Assembly: GCA_949948895.1 (NCBI GenBank)
Contig: CATLHE010000011.1
Location: forward strand, 1-61,877
DNA length: 61,877 nt
Direction: 5' to 3'
Origin: an uncultured Christensenella sp.
GTDB lineage: Bacteria > Bacillota > Clostridia > Christensenellales > Pumilibacteraceae
This document shows positions 1 to 7,810 of this stretch, one piece after another. A model generated the notes under the pieces. The model ran no database searches, had not been told where the DNA came from, and was given only the letters and a program-made list of their open reading frames with translations. The position numbers and the translations under genes were made by a program. Numbering within the stretch: the stretch's first letter is position 1; every line of letters starts with the position of its first letter.

Positions 1-1
1 C

Positions 2-65
2 CTCCGATTGTGTTTTCTTGTTGGCTGCCAGACCAACTTCACTATATCACAATCGGAGTTTTTTT
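2..65 (+). terminator. Rho-independent terminator-like hairpin
   Basis: An 11-bp perfect inverted repeat (2-12 with 48-58) encloses a second short stem (GTTGG/CCAAC) and is followed by seven T residues. It would end a plus-strand transcript entering from outside the window; no gene for it is visible here. Confidence 0.6.
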
Positions 66-94
66 GTCTATTTCATCGGTGAACCTCTACTGAA

Positions 95-117
95 CCCCGC
101 GACTATCGCGGGGTTTT
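95..117 (+). terminator. GC-rich terminator hairpin
   Basis: CCCCGCGA (95-102) pairs with TCGCGGGG (106-113) across a 3-nt loop, followed by TTTT. It is a second plus-strand stop signal just after the first, shielding the convergent minus-strand methyltransferase gene. Confidence 0.6.
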
Positions 118-125
118 CGGCATAC

Positions 126-150
126 AAAAAGCCCGCGTTGCCGCGAGCCC
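126..150 (-). terminator. Terminator of the rsmF-like gene
   Basis: Read on the minus strand, GCTCGCG and CGCGGGC form a 7-bp stem (one G-U pair) with a GCAA loop, followed by five T residues. It lies 15 bp past the stop codon of the rRNA methyltransferase gene. Confidence 0.65.
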
Positions 151-164
151 GAACTTTATTATTG

Positions 165-1469
165 CTATATCCTCAATCGCCTCGGATATAGATTTTTCAT
201 GACGGTGTCGCCTGCGCCGTTGCCCGCGACCTTGACAAGCCCGAGCGCATAGCCGTCTATCGTTGCTATTTTGACTCCCGCCGACAGATTTTCCGCGCTC
301 AGCTGTTCGCCGCGAATATACATCTCCGCTTGGGTCTTAGTAAGTTCCGCCGTGCCGAACTCGTTTAATTGATCGCGGTCAAGCGCATGAACGAGCGCAT
401 GGCTCGCTTCGCCGCGCTTATGCGGATCTTTGCGAACCGCATCGAAAACGGCTACGCCCGCGCGAACGACGTTAAGCCCGTCGAGCTCGGGCAATTCCAT
501 TGGCAATATTCCCAAGTCGGTAAACCGCGCCGTTTTATAGCCGCCTACGCTTACCTCGTCAGTCTTATGTTTGGCAATCCGCTTGTCGCACGCCGTCTCG
601 ACGACCTTTTTGAGCACGCAATAAAAATGCCCCTCGCCGTCGAAGTTGTGCGGGTATATGCGCCGCGCTTCGGGTACGCCTATGCCGCGCGCCTCGCCGC
701 GCCGCAGCGGAAGATCTACGGCTACAAAACCCTTATCCAAAAGATACTCCACGTTCGCCTCGTCCTCTTCGCGCGAAAACGTGCAAGTGCTGTAAAGCAT
801 ATATCCGCCGTGAGCGACGAGTTCCGCCGCGTCGTCAAGAATGGCGCGCTGACGCTCGGCGCAGCCCGTGACTATTTCTTCCGAGTACGGCACCGATTCG
901 TATCGCATCATCCCGCCGCCGCTGCACGGCGCGTCCACTATGAGCGTGTCGAAAAATCCGTCGAATCCCGCGCGCCTATAATCCTTTGCTTCGCCTACCG
1001 TGACTACCGCGTTTTTTATGCCGAGCCGCTCGACGTTTTCCACCAATGCGCCCGCCCGCTTATAATCTGTATCGTTGCAAAATATAACGCCGCCGCGCAT
1101 AGCCGCCGCGGCTTGCGTCGCCTTACCGCCCGGCGCGGCGCAAAGATCGAGCACGCGACTGCCTATATACGGCATGAACGCGGCGACCGCGCTCTGCGCC
1201 GACGGCTCTTGCATATAGTAAAGCCCCGCATGGTACAGCGGATCGAGCGACGGCTTCACGCTCGTATAAAACCCATTCTCGCAAAGCGGGTTAGCGCGCA
1301 AGTCGTACCCGCCCGTTTTATGAGCGAGTGCGGCAAACTCTTCCGCGCTTATTTTCAAAGTATTGACGCGGAGCGCTTTATGCCGCGGCTTACCGTCGTA
1401 CGCGCGTTTAAAATCATCGTACTCCGAGCCGAGCAGGCTTTGCATTTGTTTGAAAAAATAATCGTTCAT
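165..1469 (-). CDS. rsmF: RsmF/RsmB-type 16S rRNA m5C methyltransferase
   Basis: This 434-aa protein has the hallmarks of NOL1/NOP2/Sun-family RNA cytosine-5 methyltransferases. They are the SAM-binding loop VLDLCAAPGGKATQ near residue 105, motif IV DAPCSGGGMMRY near 180 and the nucleophile motif YSTCTF near 228. Known family members attack cytosine C6 with the TC cysteine and use the PC cysteine for release. The extra C-terminal ~140 residues, ending in a PUA-like stretch (ENLSAGVKIATIDGYALGL), match RsmF-type proteins rather than short RsmB catalytic cores. It likely modifies 16S rRNA in the cytosol. It follows cysK by 8 bp with only a weak AAAG ribosome site. The target position is not deducible. 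Confidence 0.88.
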   Translation of the reverse strand: MNDYFFKQMQSLLGSEYDDFKRAYDGKPRHKALRVNTLKISAEEFAALAHKTGGYDLRANPLCENGFYTSVKPSLDPLYHAGLYYMQEPSAQSAVAAFMPYIGSRVLDLCAAPGGKATQAAAAMRGGVIFCNDTDYKRAGALVENVERLGIKNAVVTVGEAKDYRRAGFDGFFDTLIVDAPCSGGGMMRYESVPYSEEIVTGCAERQRAILDDAAELVAHGGYMLYSTCTFSREEDEANVEYLLDKGFVAVDLPLRRGEARGIGVPEARRIYPHNFDGEGHFYCVLKKVVETACDKRIAKHKTDEVSVGGYKTARFTDLGILPMELPELDGLNVVRAGVAVFDAVRKDPHKRGEASHALVHALDRDQLNEFGTAELTKTQAEMYIRGEQLSAENLSAGVKIATIDGYALGLVKVAGNGAGDTVMKNLYPRRLRI

Positions 1470-1477
1470 TCTTTATA

Positions 1478-2371
1478 TTAAACCACGGAAAGATACCGCT
1501 CCAACGAGTCGGGGAATACCGTGACTATGTTTTTGTCTTTGTGCTTTTTTGCGAGCTCGACGCACGCGCAAAGCGCCGCGCCCGACGATATTCCCGCAAG
1601 CAGTCCTTCCTTTTTCGCGAGCAGTCTCGACGCGTTCAGCGCGTCCTCGTCGCTTACCGTGATCACACCGTCGCATAAGCTCCCGTCGAAGTTTTCGGGC
1701 ACGAACCCCGCCCCGATACCCGGTATGCGGTGAACGCCCGCGGCGCCGCCGGAGAGCACCGCAGAACGCGACGGCTCCACCGCATACGCCTTTACGCGCG
1801 GGTTTTCGGCTTTTAACGCACGCGCTATGCCGCTGAACGTTCCGCCCGTACCCACCGCGGACACGAAAATATCGATATTACCGTTCATGTCATCCATGAT
1901 CTCGCGCGCCGTTTTTATGTGCGCTTTGGGGTTGTCGGGGTTGTCGAACTGCGAACACATTACGGCGTTTTCAATTGAATTTTTTATTTCTTCCGCGCGC
2001 CTGTTCGCTCCCGCCATGCCCTCTCTTTTATCGGTCAAAACGACCGTCGCGCCCAATAGCGTCATTATCTTTTTGCGCTCTTCCGTTACGTTTTCGGGCA
2101 TTACGATAGTAATGGGTATGCCGCGCGCGGCGCACGCCATGCAAAGCCCTATGCCCGTATTGCCGCTCGTTGACTCGACGACCGCGCCGACCTCGCCGCG
2201 CGATATCGCGCCGTCGAGCATGGAAAGCGCCGCTCGGTCCTTAACCGAATACGGATTGAACATTTCGAGTTTGGCATATATGTTTGCCGAGACGCCCGAG
2301 GCTTTGCAATATCGGCTCAGTCTCAGTATGGGCGTGTTGCCCACGGCTTCGGCTATGCTGTCTATTTTCAT
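1478..2371 (-). CDS. cysK: Cysteine synthase (O-acetylserine sulfhydrylase)
   Basis: The 297-aa protein is a fold-type II PLP enzyme making cysteine from O-acetylserine and sulfide. The PLP lysine is K44 in SVKDRAA, the substrate loop STSGNTG lies near residues 67-73, and the phosphate-binding loop GTGGTFSG near 175. Length is slightly short of the usual ~305 but all core motifs are present. A good ribosome site (TAGGAGAG) precedes the ATG by 4 bases. It sits 8 bp upstream of the rRNA methyltransferase and 62 bp downstream of a hypothetical gene, so the three could be cotranscribed from the 3.4-kb promoter. CysK versus CysM cannot be settled by eye; CysK is favoured. Confidence 0.92.
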   Translation of the reverse strand: MKIDSIAEAVGNTPILRLSRYCKASGVSANIYAKLEMFNPYSVKDRAALSMLDGAISRGEVGAVVESTSGNTGIGLCMACAARGIPITIVMPENVTEERKKIMTLLGATVVLTDKREGMAGANRRAEEIKNSIENAVMCSQFDNPDNPKAHIKTAREIMDDMNGNIDIFVSAVGTGGTFSGIARALKAENPRVKAYAVEPSRSAVLSGGAAGVHRIPGIGAGFVPENFDGSLCDGVITVSDEDALNASRLLAKKEGLLAGISSGAALCACVELAKKHKDKNIVTVFPDSLERYLSVV

Positions 2372-2433
2372 ATTTCTCTCCTACTCGATCCGCGTATTTT
2401 ATTCCCTATCCGTTTTTATTGCCCGACATTATT

Positions 2434-3369
2434 TTATTGCTCGACATTCTTCTTCATGAGCGTGGCGAGTTTGAGATATTTTTTTACCACTTCGGAACCG
2501 CTGCTTTCGGCATAGTCGGTAAGATCGCGGACGAGCTCCGTGAGTGCGGTCGCATCGCGGTCTTTTACTATGCACTCGGTGCGCGACGCCGCGTTCCAAT
2601 TCATTAGCCCGACGTTTTCGGGATAGTATCTGATAAGCTCGCTCGAGTACTCGGCGACAAACGCCGCGTCACCCTCCGCCATGCGTTTTTCGAACAGATC
2701 GAATATGTGCGCTCTTCGGTACTCGATAAACGGGAGATAGAACTTGCCGAGCTTGCCCTCGCCCAGCTCGCTCTCGTCGCCTATCAGCATGGAACCGCGC
2801 ACGCGCATCGCGCCGTCGTACACCGTATTATTATGCAGCATATCCCAAAGCTTTGCGTCGTATTCCTCGTCGACTGGCTCGTTTGTCGCGTCGAGATAAA
2901 AATAGTACGTGTACCACAGCGGGCGCAGTTCTTTTTTGAGACTGCACGCAAGATACGCCGCCGCGTACAGCGACACTGACGGGATGGGCTCTCTGTCCTG
3001 CGGCGGGATAACGTCGGACAGCACGAGCTTATTGTACAGCTCCGAGCCGTAATCGTACTTGATGAACTTTTTGCCGCGACGCGAATACCACCGTCCGCCG
3101 ACAGCGAGCGCGTCGTTAGATGCGTTTGTCGCGTCGAAGATCGGGTTTGTCCTGTCGTAGTCGGGATGACGCTCGGGCTCGATCAAAAAGCAGCAGCCGT
3201 ACTCGAACAGCGTGCTGTGCGGCGCGCCCACGTACTCGGGGTACACAGCGCACGCAAAACAGTATAGATTATACAAAAGCGCGCGCTTGCGCCCGTATTC
3301 GAGTTCGCTGTCGCCTATCGCTTCAAACGTCGGCTCGAACAGTTCTTTTACGGTCTCTGTTATATTCAT
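2434..3369 (-). CDS. Hypothetical cytosolic protein, 311 aa
   Basis: I do not recognise this protein. It has no signal peptide and no membrane segment, is rich in Tyr, Glu and Asp, and looks like an all-alpha soluble protein. A tyrosine-rich first half (YNLYCFACAVYPEYVG) is followed by helical segments with LFEKRMAEGDAAFVAEYSSELIRYYPENVG near 215-245, which could be a TPR-like repeat. It is the first gene after a strong minus-strand promoter (3405-3433) and precedes cysK. Coding potential is supported by the promoter, by length and by lack of a better ORF in the region. Confidence 0.7.
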   Translation of the reverse strand: MNITETVKELFEPTFEAIGDSELEYGRKRALLYNLYCFACAVYPEYVGAPHSTLFEYGCCFLIEPERHPDYDRTNPIFDATNASNDALAVGGRWYSRRGKKFIKYDYGSELYNKLVLSDVIPPQDREPIPSVSLYAAAYLACSLKKELRPLWYTYYFYLDATNEPVDEEYDAKLWDMLHNNTVYDGAMRVRGSMLIGDESELGEGKLGKFYLPFIEYRRAHIFDLFEKRMAEGDAAFVAEYSSELIRYYPENVGLMNWNAASRTECIVKDRDATALTELVRDLTDYAESSGSEVVKKYLKLATLMKKNVEQ

Positions 3370-3404
3370 GCGCTCTTTTCTCCCGAACGATAATTATTTA
3401 CCGT

Positions 3405-3433
3405 ATTATACCACGCACCGCGCGTTTTTGCAA
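3405..3433 (-). promoter_or_regulatory. Sigma-A type promoter for the 311-aa gene and cysK row
   Basis: On the minus strand TTGCAA (3428-3433) is separated by 17 bp from a perfect TATAAT (3405-3410), about 36 bp ahead of the ATG at 3369. It is divergent from the plus-strand promoter at 3469. Confidence 0.7.
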
Positions 3434-3468
3434 ACGCTTTATGTAAACGCTCAAACTATCGCATACGG

Positions 3469-3497
3469 TTTACTTTTGCCATGAATTACGGTATACT
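3469..3497 (+). promoter_or_regulatory. Promoter of the membrane protein, possibly leaderless
   Basis: TTTACT (3469-3474), a 17-bp spacer and TATACT (3492-3497) place the transcription start near 3504. That is at the ATG at 3505, and it excludes the upstream ATG at 3481, which lies inside the promoter. Confidence 0.65.
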
Positions 3498-3504
3498 AAC
3501 AGTA

Positions 3505-4566
3505 ATGTCAAGCGCGCAGAAGTTTTTGGATTTTTTCAAACGCCCCAACCGCATATTCACAGCCGTGCTGTGGGTGTCCGGTTTATCGCTGTTGGGATAC
3601 TGCATCGCCGCGGTTGTGCTGGAACTGATGCTCGTTCAAGTGCGGATCACGCTCATTATCGTGATGACGCTTATACTTTTGTATGCCGCTTACGCTACCG
3701 CGCTTCTACTCAAGCTGCCCGAAAAAGCATTGGCGCATGCCGAAAAAAACAAGCATTTGGCTAAGTTCTTGAGCAACTACAACGCGCGCACCGTGGTATA
3801 TGCGTGCGGCACTGTGCTTACCGACGTTTGCTTTGCGGTGTTCGAGATATCGATAGGATATGCGCACGGCTCGCATTGGTTCAGGATAAACGGGTTTTAC
3901 TATTTGTTTTTATGCGCAGTCCGCGTGTCGGTAATACTGTTTGCCGCGCGTCCGTTTTCCAAGGCCGAGCTTACCTCCGAAGAAAAGCGAAGCCGCGAGG
4001 TCCGAGCTTACGCGGGCGTGGGGATAGCCATGCTGTTTCTCAACAGTTTGCTTTACGCGCTGTTCGATATCATGCTCGCGGCGGGCGGGGATTTCGTCAA
4101 GCACACCGTTCTCATATACGGCACCGGCGTTTTCACATTTTATAAAATAGTGTTTGCCATCGGCGGGTTTATCAAGTCGAGGCTGTCGGACAATCTCGTT
4201 ACCAAAAACATCCGCAATATCGGCATAGTCACCGCGCTCGTGTCCGTACTCACTTTCCAGACCTCGCTTCTGGCCACATTCCCCGACACCGCGGGCTTTA
4301 ATATCGCCAACGGCACGACCGCGTCGCTGGTCGCGCTGATAAACATTGCGCTTGCATTATCCATGATAATAAAAGCGTATCGGGAAACACGAAAAGCCGA
4401 AAAGGCGCAAGCCGCCGCGCCCGAGACTCTGCCGCTGTTAAACGGCGATACCGAGTTTACGGTCACCGACATGACCGTCGCGACGGACGCGGAAGCCGCC
4501 GAGGATGAAGACTTGACGCCCGCAACCGCCGACGTTACCGAAATAGAAAACCCCGACGGGAAATAG
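3505..4566 (+). CDS. Multi-pass membrane protein of unknown function
   Basis: The 353-aa protein shows about eight hydrophobic segments in its first 310 residues, beginning with one starting VLWVSGLSLLGYCIAAVV. It then ends in a 55-residue Ala/Glu/Thr/Asp-rich cytoplasmic-type tail. I see no transporter signature or catalytic motif. The start is set at 3505 because an upstream in-frame ATG (3481) overlaps the -35/-10 spacer of a good promoter. With this start the transcript would have essentially no leader and no Shine-Dalgarno. It is one of only four plus-strand protein genes and stands alone, with its own terminator overlapping its last codons. Confidence 0.75.
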   Translation: MSSAQKFLDFFKRPNRIFTAVLWVSGLSLLGYCIAAVVLELMLVQVRITLIIVMTLILLYAAYATALLLKLPEKALAHAEKNKHLAKFLSNYNARTVVYACGTVLTDVCFAVFEISIGYAHGSHWFRINGFYYLFLCAVRVSVILFAARPFSKAELTSEEKRSREVRAYAGVGIAMLFLNSLLYALFDIMLAAGGDFVKHTVLIYGTGVFTFYKIVFAIGGFIKSRLSDNLVTKNIRNIGIVTALVSVLTFQTSLLATFPDTAGFNIANGTTASLVALINIALALSMIIKAYRETRKAEKAQAAAPETLPLLNGDTEFTVTDMTVATDAEAAEDEDLTPATADVTEIENPDGK

Positions 4567-4588
4567 CGATCTTGACGTCGGGGTTTTT
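4551..4588 (+). terminator. Terminator overlapping the end of the membrane protein gene
   Basis: CCCCGACG (4551-4558) pairs with CGTCGGGG (4576-4583), followed by TTTTT. The 5' arm lies in the last coding triplets before the stop. Confidence 0.7.
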
Positions 4589-4614
4589 GTGTTCTGTAAT
4601 TTATATTCTGTTCT

Positions 4615-5064
4615 TTATATTTTGCCCTGTGTGATAAGTTCGTCTAACAAACTCATGCAGCACGCTTTTATATCGGCATAGGATTTTTCAAAGTCGCGGG
4701 TATACCACGGGTCGACAATGTCGCGGTCTTTGCATAGCGGCTTTACTCTGTCCGCGTACTCGCCGCGGGTCATGCAGAGTATCGTGCCGCGATGCCTAAG
4801 CTCCATTACCATTACGTAATCGAACTCCGCCATGTCGGTTGCGGTTATTTTCTTTGCGGTATGCTTTGCGGTTATGCCGTGGTTTTCGAGCGTTTTCAGC
4901 GCGAGCGGGTATATGCCGTTGCCTTCCTCCTCGTCCGATACGCCGAAGCTGTCGACAATTACGCGGTCGGAAAGTCCGCGCTCATCGAGCAGGTGTTTAA
5001 ACACCGCTTCCGCCATCGGCGAGCGGCAGATGTTGCCCAGGCATACAAAAGCTATCTTCAGCAT
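4615..5064 (-). CDS. Low-molecular-weight protein-tyrosine phosphatase
   Basis: The 149-aa protein begins with the P-loop VCLGNICRS: nucleophile C8 and R14 of the CX5R signature. It also has the DPWY segment near residue 120 carrying the expected general acid Asp. Length is typical of cytosolic LMW-PTPs, which dephosphorylate tyrosine (some, arginine) residues. The start at 5064 is chosen over an upstream one because it has an AAAGGA ribosome site at good spacing and begins directly with MLKIAFVCLG as in the family. It lies 10 bp after the LOG-family gene and is probably cotranscribed with it. Partner kinase and substrate are unknown. Confidence 0.9.
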   Translation of the reverse strand: MLKIAFVCLGNICRSPMAEAVFKHLLDERGLSDRVIVDSFGVSDEEEGNGIYPLALKTLENHGITAKHTAKKITATDMAEFDYVMVMELRHRGTILCMTRGEYADRVKPLCKDRDIVDPWYTRDFEKSYADIKACCMSLLDELITQGKI

Positions 5065-5074
5065 GGTTTTTCCT

Positions 5075-5650
5075 TTATACTTCGCGCTTGTATATATCGA
5101 TTTTTTGGATATAGTTTTCGAGATAATCAATCACTGCGTCAACAGTGTCGACGCATTTATACATACCGTCAAGCTCGAAAGTGATGAATTTTTTATCAAC
5201 GACGGACCTCAAAAATACCTGCATTTCTTTATAGAATCCGTCTATGTCGTATATGACCATGGCTTTGCCGTGCCGACCCAGTTGTTTGAGCGTGAGCACT
5301 TCGAAAAACTCTTCAAACGTGCCTACACCGCCGGGCAGGATCACGAACGCGTCGGCACTGTCTTCCATGAGCATTTTGCGCTCGGACATGGTTTTGGTGT
5401 ACACGAGCTCATCGCATCCTGTATAGATCTGTTCTATGCTCTCGTCGCGGAAAAACTCGGGTATGACGCCTTTTATCTTTCCGCCGCCGCGCTTGAACCC
5501 GCGCGCCGCCGCGCCCATGAGCCCCGTAGCGCCCGCGCCGTAAACGAGCGAGTGCCCGCGCTTAGCAAGCTTTTCGCCCAGTTCTTCCGTTGTCTTGACG
5601 TACTTATCGTCTATGTGCGCGCTCGCCGCGCCGAATACGCAAATTTTCAT
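5075..5650 (-). CDS. LOG-family protein (nucleotide 5'-monophosphate phosphoribohydrolase type)
   Basis: The 191-aa protein has the Rossmann-like LOG/TIGR00730 layout: the start MKICVFGAAS, GAGATGLMGA near residues 38-47, and the diagnostic PGGVGTFEE near 107-115. Characterised relatives cleave cytokinin-type or other nucleoside monophosphates to base and ribose 5-phosphate; the bacterial substrate here is not known. The gene directly follows a perfect consensus promoter whose predicted start site is within about 2 nt of the ATG, so the mRNA may be leaderless. The phosphatase gene follows 10 bp downstream. Confidence 0.88.
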   Translation of the reverse strand: MKICVFGAASAHIDDKYVKTTEELGEKLAKRGHSLVYGAGATGLMGAAARGFKRGGGKIKGVIPEFFRDESIEQIYTGCDELVYTKTMSERKMLMEDSADAFVILPGGVGTFEEFFEVLTLKQLGRHGKAMVIYDIDGFYKEMQVFLRSVVDKKFITFELDGMYKCVDTVDAVIDYLENYIQKIDIYKREV

Positions 5651-5658
5651 ACTTTCTT

Positions 5659-5687
5659 ATTATATGCAATTTTAGTGCTTTTGTCAA
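5659..5687 (-). promoter_or_regulatory. Perfect consensus promoter of the LOG/phosphatase operon
   Basis: On the minus strand TTGACA (5682-5687), 17 bp, TATAAT (5659-5664). The ATG starts 8 nt after the -10 box, leaving no room for a Shine-Dalgarno sequence. Confidence 0.8.
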
Positions 5688-5688
5688 T

Positions 5689-5861
5689 ACTTACTTCTTT
5701 TAAACTTACTTCTTTTGACTTACTTCTTTTGGAAAAGAAGTAAGCAAGAAAACTTTAAGCGTGGGGTAATATTTTTGTTTGAGTTATACTTTTTGTTTTG
5801 CTTTTTTTCTTACATGTACTTTTGAAAAAGAAGTGAGTAAGAAATCTTTACACGTGGGAGA
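5689..5861. repeat. Short direct and inverted repeats around ACTTACTTCTTTT
   Basis: Three near-tandem copies of ACTTACTTCTTTT (about 5689-5732) are followed by the inverted form AAAAGAAGTAAG. A ~40-bp degenerate direct repeat (about 5728-5767 and 5822-5861) has the shape TTTTGGAAAAGAAGTAAG...CTTTAAGCGTGGG. The region is non-coding and AT-rich. Confidence 0.6.
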
Positions 5862-5879
5862 AATAGTTTGTTTGGATTG

Positions 5880-6235
5880 TTACGCTGTGCGGCTACGCCA
5901 AAGATTCCTCGCGAGCTCAGAATGACAAAATAAAATATGCACCACTCCTATTCGGGTGTTACGTAAAACAAATTACCCACGTAAACACACGATATACGTC
6001 AAACATTTGGTTTGGCGGAGCGCAGTGGTCTGCGCTCCCTACGATTGGGTGACAAGTGGTTTAGCATTGTCGTTCTGCGGCGGTTCGCCTGGATTCTTCG
6101 CTGACGCTCAGGATGACAAGAAAAAATTGGGGACAATTTTATTCGGGTGTAACCTTGAATTATCACTCATGCAAACACACGACAAAATCAATCTGTGATT
6201 GCAAGCTGTGCTTGGCGTCAAACATTTGGTTTGAG
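5880..6235 (+). repeat. Interspersed repeat cluster, copy A
   Basis: This non-coding block carries modules that recur in the opposite orientation at 29.1-30.0 kb. They include CTCGCGAG near 5909, CCCACGTAAACACACGA near 5976, AACATTTGGTTTG near 6003, a GCGCAGTGGTCTGCGC palindrome, CGATTGGGTGACAAGTGG and a TTCGCTGACGCTCAGGATGA unit near 6097-6116. The stretch 5943-6066 is nearly identical to the reverse complement of about 29319-29440. The right end reaches into the last codons of the phosphorylase gene. No transposase is present, so this is a MITE-like or REP-like element. Confidence 0.8.
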
Positions 6236-6967
6236 GCTTGCGGCGAGCGCGACGGCGGCTTTGACCGCGTCTATATCCGCGCGGTCCGCCGTATCGTGGT
6301 TATCGAGTATGTAGTTCGGCTCCCATTCTTCGCCCGACAGACTGTCTGCGGTAATAAAAAACTGATACAGGTTCTTACCGCGGTAATCGCACACCGTTTG
6401 GAGCGCCGAACACTCCATATCGACAGCGACGCAGCCGCGCGCTTTCATGTGCTCCGCGCGCGTTCTTGTCTCGCGATAGAACGCGTCGGTCGTCCACACT
6501 CCGCCCTTTGTATAGCTCGCGCCGAGCCCCGACAAAAACCTAGCGACCTTATCGCTATTGACAATCTCGACGTACTCGCCCTGCTCCGCATAATGCCGAC
6601 TGGTACCCTCGTCTATGTACGCTCTGTCGGGCACTACAAGATCGCGCGTCGGGATATCGGTAAGCGCGCCGCATATCCCGAACGCAACGATATTCTTAAC
6701 GCCGCTCGCCAAGACCTCCTCGACCGCGCCGACCGTCGCGGGCGCGCCGACCGAACTTTTAAAAGCGAGCAGGCGCTTCCCGCCGTGATAGAACTCGTAC
6801 ACGGTAAGCGTCGAACATCCCGGTAGCTCGCATAGCTCCTTTGCTCCGTATATCGCGATAAGCTCTCTGAACAAATGATCGCTCCAAGTAACTACCGCCG
6901 TTTCCGCGTCGCTAAGCGCGGCGCCTACGGGATCGATTATTGCGCGTTCGTCATAAAACCTTCTCAT
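6218..6967 (-). CDS. Nucleoside phosphorylase (uridine/purine phosphorylase family)
   Basis: The 249-aa protein fits the PNP/UDP phosphorylase superfamily. It has FGICGAL near residue 110, a phosphate/ribose-site region, and DMECSALQTV near 190 containing the ribose-binding Met-Glu. These enzymes split nucleosides with phosphate into base and ribose 1-phosphate in the cytosol. The start at 6967 is chosen for the GAGGAG ribosome site 7 bp upstream. Oddly, the last codons (encoding KPNV and the stop) coincide with the AAACCAAATGTTTGAC border of the interspersed repeat, so the natural C-terminus may have been replaced. Base specificity is not clear. Confidence 0.85.
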   Translation of the reverse strand: MRRFYDERAIIDPVGAALSDAETAVVTWSDHLFRELIAIYGAKELCELPGCSTLTVYEFYHGGKRLLAFKSSVGAPATVGAVEEVLASGVKNIVAFGICGALTDIPTRDLVVPDRAYIDEGTSRHYAEQGEYVEIVNSDKVARFLSGLGASYTKGGVWTTDAFYRETRTRAEHMKARGCVAVDMECSALQTVCDYRGKNLYQFFITADSLSGEEWEPNYILDNHDTADRADIDAVKAAVALAASLKPNV

Positions 6968-7032
6968 ATAATGCTCCTCATTTGCGCGCAGTTTATATAA
7001 AGCAACTAGCCGCGCGCAGTCGTAATATTTGA

Positions 7033-7059
7033 AAAAGTCCGACAAAAGTCGGACTTTCA
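7033..7059 (-). terminator. Terminator of the ftsH operon
   Basis: GTCCGAC/GTCGGAC forms a 7-bp stem with an AAAA loop, flanked by A and T runs, so it works best on minus but could act in both directions. It lies just past the stop at 7083. Confidence 0.75.
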
Positions 7060-7082
7060 TTACTGTACAATACGTTTATTAT

Positions 7083-7781
7083 TTAACCGAGCAGTTTGGC
7101 AAGTTCGCCGAGCGTCGCATACGCGTTGGTCGTATCGGCTCTGACGTTGATGCCCGTTACCTTGTACGTTTTGGAAGAAACCTCGTCGAGATCGGACTGG
7201 TTATCGAGCCTCGCATATACGTACGGGTACAGCGATATCGTACCGACCGAGCCCGCCGTATCGCCTATCAAGACCTTGACGCGGTCGAAGTAAACGGTCT
7301 CGCCGTCAACCTTGATACTCTGCGCATTGGAATAATCGAGCGATTCGCTTTCTCTGTCGTACCGTATCGTAGGATAAACAAGCTCGATCATGTACTCGGT
7401 AGAAGTCGCCTTGATATCTTTAAGCTCGCTCGCCGTAATCGATATCTTTTTGCCCGACGAATTGCGCTTAAAGTTCAATGAATAATCCCAATGTCCTTGA
7501 AGGATAGCGCCCATTATGGTAAAGTCCATATCGTCAAGCGCCGTGCGTATCTTGCTCTGCGACGTAGCGTCCGCCGCGCCCGCAGGCGCGCTCGCGCCGA
7601 GATCGTAAAACTCGTAGCGTTCGGGGCGCTCGAAATGCTTTACGGGGTCTATGCGCACCAAGCTCAACACGGCTATCGCTATCAGTATGAGCGCCGCGAC
7701 GCTCGAAACTACTATTACCGCTATGTTTGCCGCGCGGTGCGATTTGACTACCTTTACGTTTTTGGATTTTTTGACTGCCAT
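7083..7781 (-). CDS. Membrane-anchored protein of unknown function, downstream of ftsH
   Basis: The 232-aa protein has a basic N-terminus (KKSKNVKVVKSHR), a single membrane segment at about 19-41 and a ~185-residue exported domain of alternating beta-type and polar segments. This topology suggests a membrane-tethered extracytoplasmic domain. I recognise no family. It starts 29 bp after the ftsH stop with a GGACGGA ribosome site and is followed by a clear terminator, so the two genes form an operon. A role as an FtsH-associated membrane factor is only a positional inference. Confidence 0.75.
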   Translation of the reverse strand: MAVKKSKNVKVVKSHRAANIAVIVVSSVAALILIAIAVLSLVRIDPVKHFERPERYEFYDLGASAPAGAADATSQSKIRTALDDMDFTIMGAILQGHWDYSLNFKRNSSGKKISITASELKDIKATSTEYMIELVYPTIRYDRESESLDYSNAQSIKVDGETVYFDRVKVLIGDTAGSVGTISLYPYVYARLDNQSDLDEVSSKTYKVTGINVRADTTNAYATLGELAKLLG

Positions 7782-7810
7782 GATTTTATCCGTCCGAATA
7801 ATGATTTACT

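Noticed and set aside
3481-3504. Upstream ATG of the membrane protein
   Set aside because: It lies between the -35 and -10 boxes of the gene's own promoter, so it would not be transcribed.
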